A stretch of 60,760 nt of DNA from the NCBI GenBank assembly GCA_944321015.1, contig CALUJS010000012.1:1-60760 (forward strand), read 5' to 3'. Position 1 is the first letter of the stretch. Every line of letters begins with the position of its first letter. This DNA is from an uncultured Phocaeicola sp. GTDB lineage: Bacteria; Bacteroidota; Bacteroidia; Bacteroidales; Bacteroidaceae. Made by a program: the position numbers and the translations under genes. Of this stretch, positions 60,618 through 60,760 are shown one piece after another. Under the pieces are notes generated by a model. It ran no database searches. It was given only the letters and a program-made list of their open reading frames with translations, and had not been told where the DNA came from.

Positions 60618-60760
60618 TAACAAATCACATCGTTGTAAGGGGGCGTATCAGAATTCCCCAATTGACATAGTAGAGACGCGGCGCGCCACACGGCTGTCCC
60701 AAAAGATTTTTAACATGTCGTTTCATGCATCTGTTCAAGTGCGGACAATGACAAAATGTC
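60618..60760. other. Downstream of bioD to window edge: nothing recognised
   Basis: The last 143 bases hold no gene, array unit or promoter box that I can support. A short GC-rich stretch (AGAGACGCGGCGCGCC near 60673) resembles half of a Bacteroides intergenic hairpin, but no matching arm is inside the window. Confidence 0.4.

Overview
The window is chromosomal DNA of a GC-rich member of the Bacteroidales (Bacteroides-like). The evidence is: sigma-ABfr-type promoters (TTTG or TTG, 18-22 bp, TAnnTTTG) before many genes; a SusC/SusD pair; a serine palmitoyltransferase for sphingolipids; glutamine synthetase III; several Bacteroidetes-only DUF families; and a Bacteroides-type signal recognition particle RNA. 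I see no phage, insertion sequence, CRISPR array or integrated element. Nearly all of the window reads as ordinary core genome with unusually structured intergenic DNA.

Layout. 1-6.3 kb: a lipid kinase (cut by the window edge) diverges from serine palmitoyltransferase, followed by an iron-type alcohol dehydrogenase, a GNAT-nitrilase fusion and RmuC. 6.6-12.8 kb: a DUF4421 protein with an oxidoreductase, a lone membrane protein, and a porin with a solute-binding protein. 13-24.3 kb: DUF5063, a DEDD exonuclease and an RlmI-like methyltransferase; PurL; a split chromate transporter; a GHL10 protein; and a radical-SAM/TIGR03915 DNA repair pair. 24.5-32.1 kb: MerR/M23, AlaS, and a five-gene minus-strand operon (DUF4199, GT2, DUF6452, DUF6048, MntP). 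32.3-36.3 kb: SRP RNA joined to tRNA-Thr(UGU), a ROK kinase, and a metal P-type ATPase with a Fur-type regulator. 36.3-42.2 kb: a TolC/HlyD/two-permease exporter with no ATPase gene, and a coiled-coil protein. 42.5-52 kb: a SusC/SusD/TlpA-like operon, a TPR-membrane-AraC regulator and a GH28 enzyme. 52.2-60.6 kb: glutamine synthetase III and a complete biotin operon (bioB-A-F-G-C-D) behind a long leader.

The most striking feature is not a gene. Seven intergenic sites carry 4-5 tandem copies of a near-palindromic unit with an exact 22-bp period (CATATG alternating with a CGCTCG(T/C)GAGCG core). Two further sites have unrelated sequences with the same 22-bp period. They lie in divergent, convergent and co-directional gaps alike, so they are not simply terminators or promoters. 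A separate pair of gaps carries inverted arrays of an 8-bp unit. A second candidate of interest is the bioB leader: a promoter, a small basic ORF starting at the predicted transcript end, and a canonical terminator hairpin 15 bases before the bioB start with no promoter in between, which suggests transcription attenuation of biotin synthesis.

All functional names rest on reading translated sequence and remembered family features. No searches were run.
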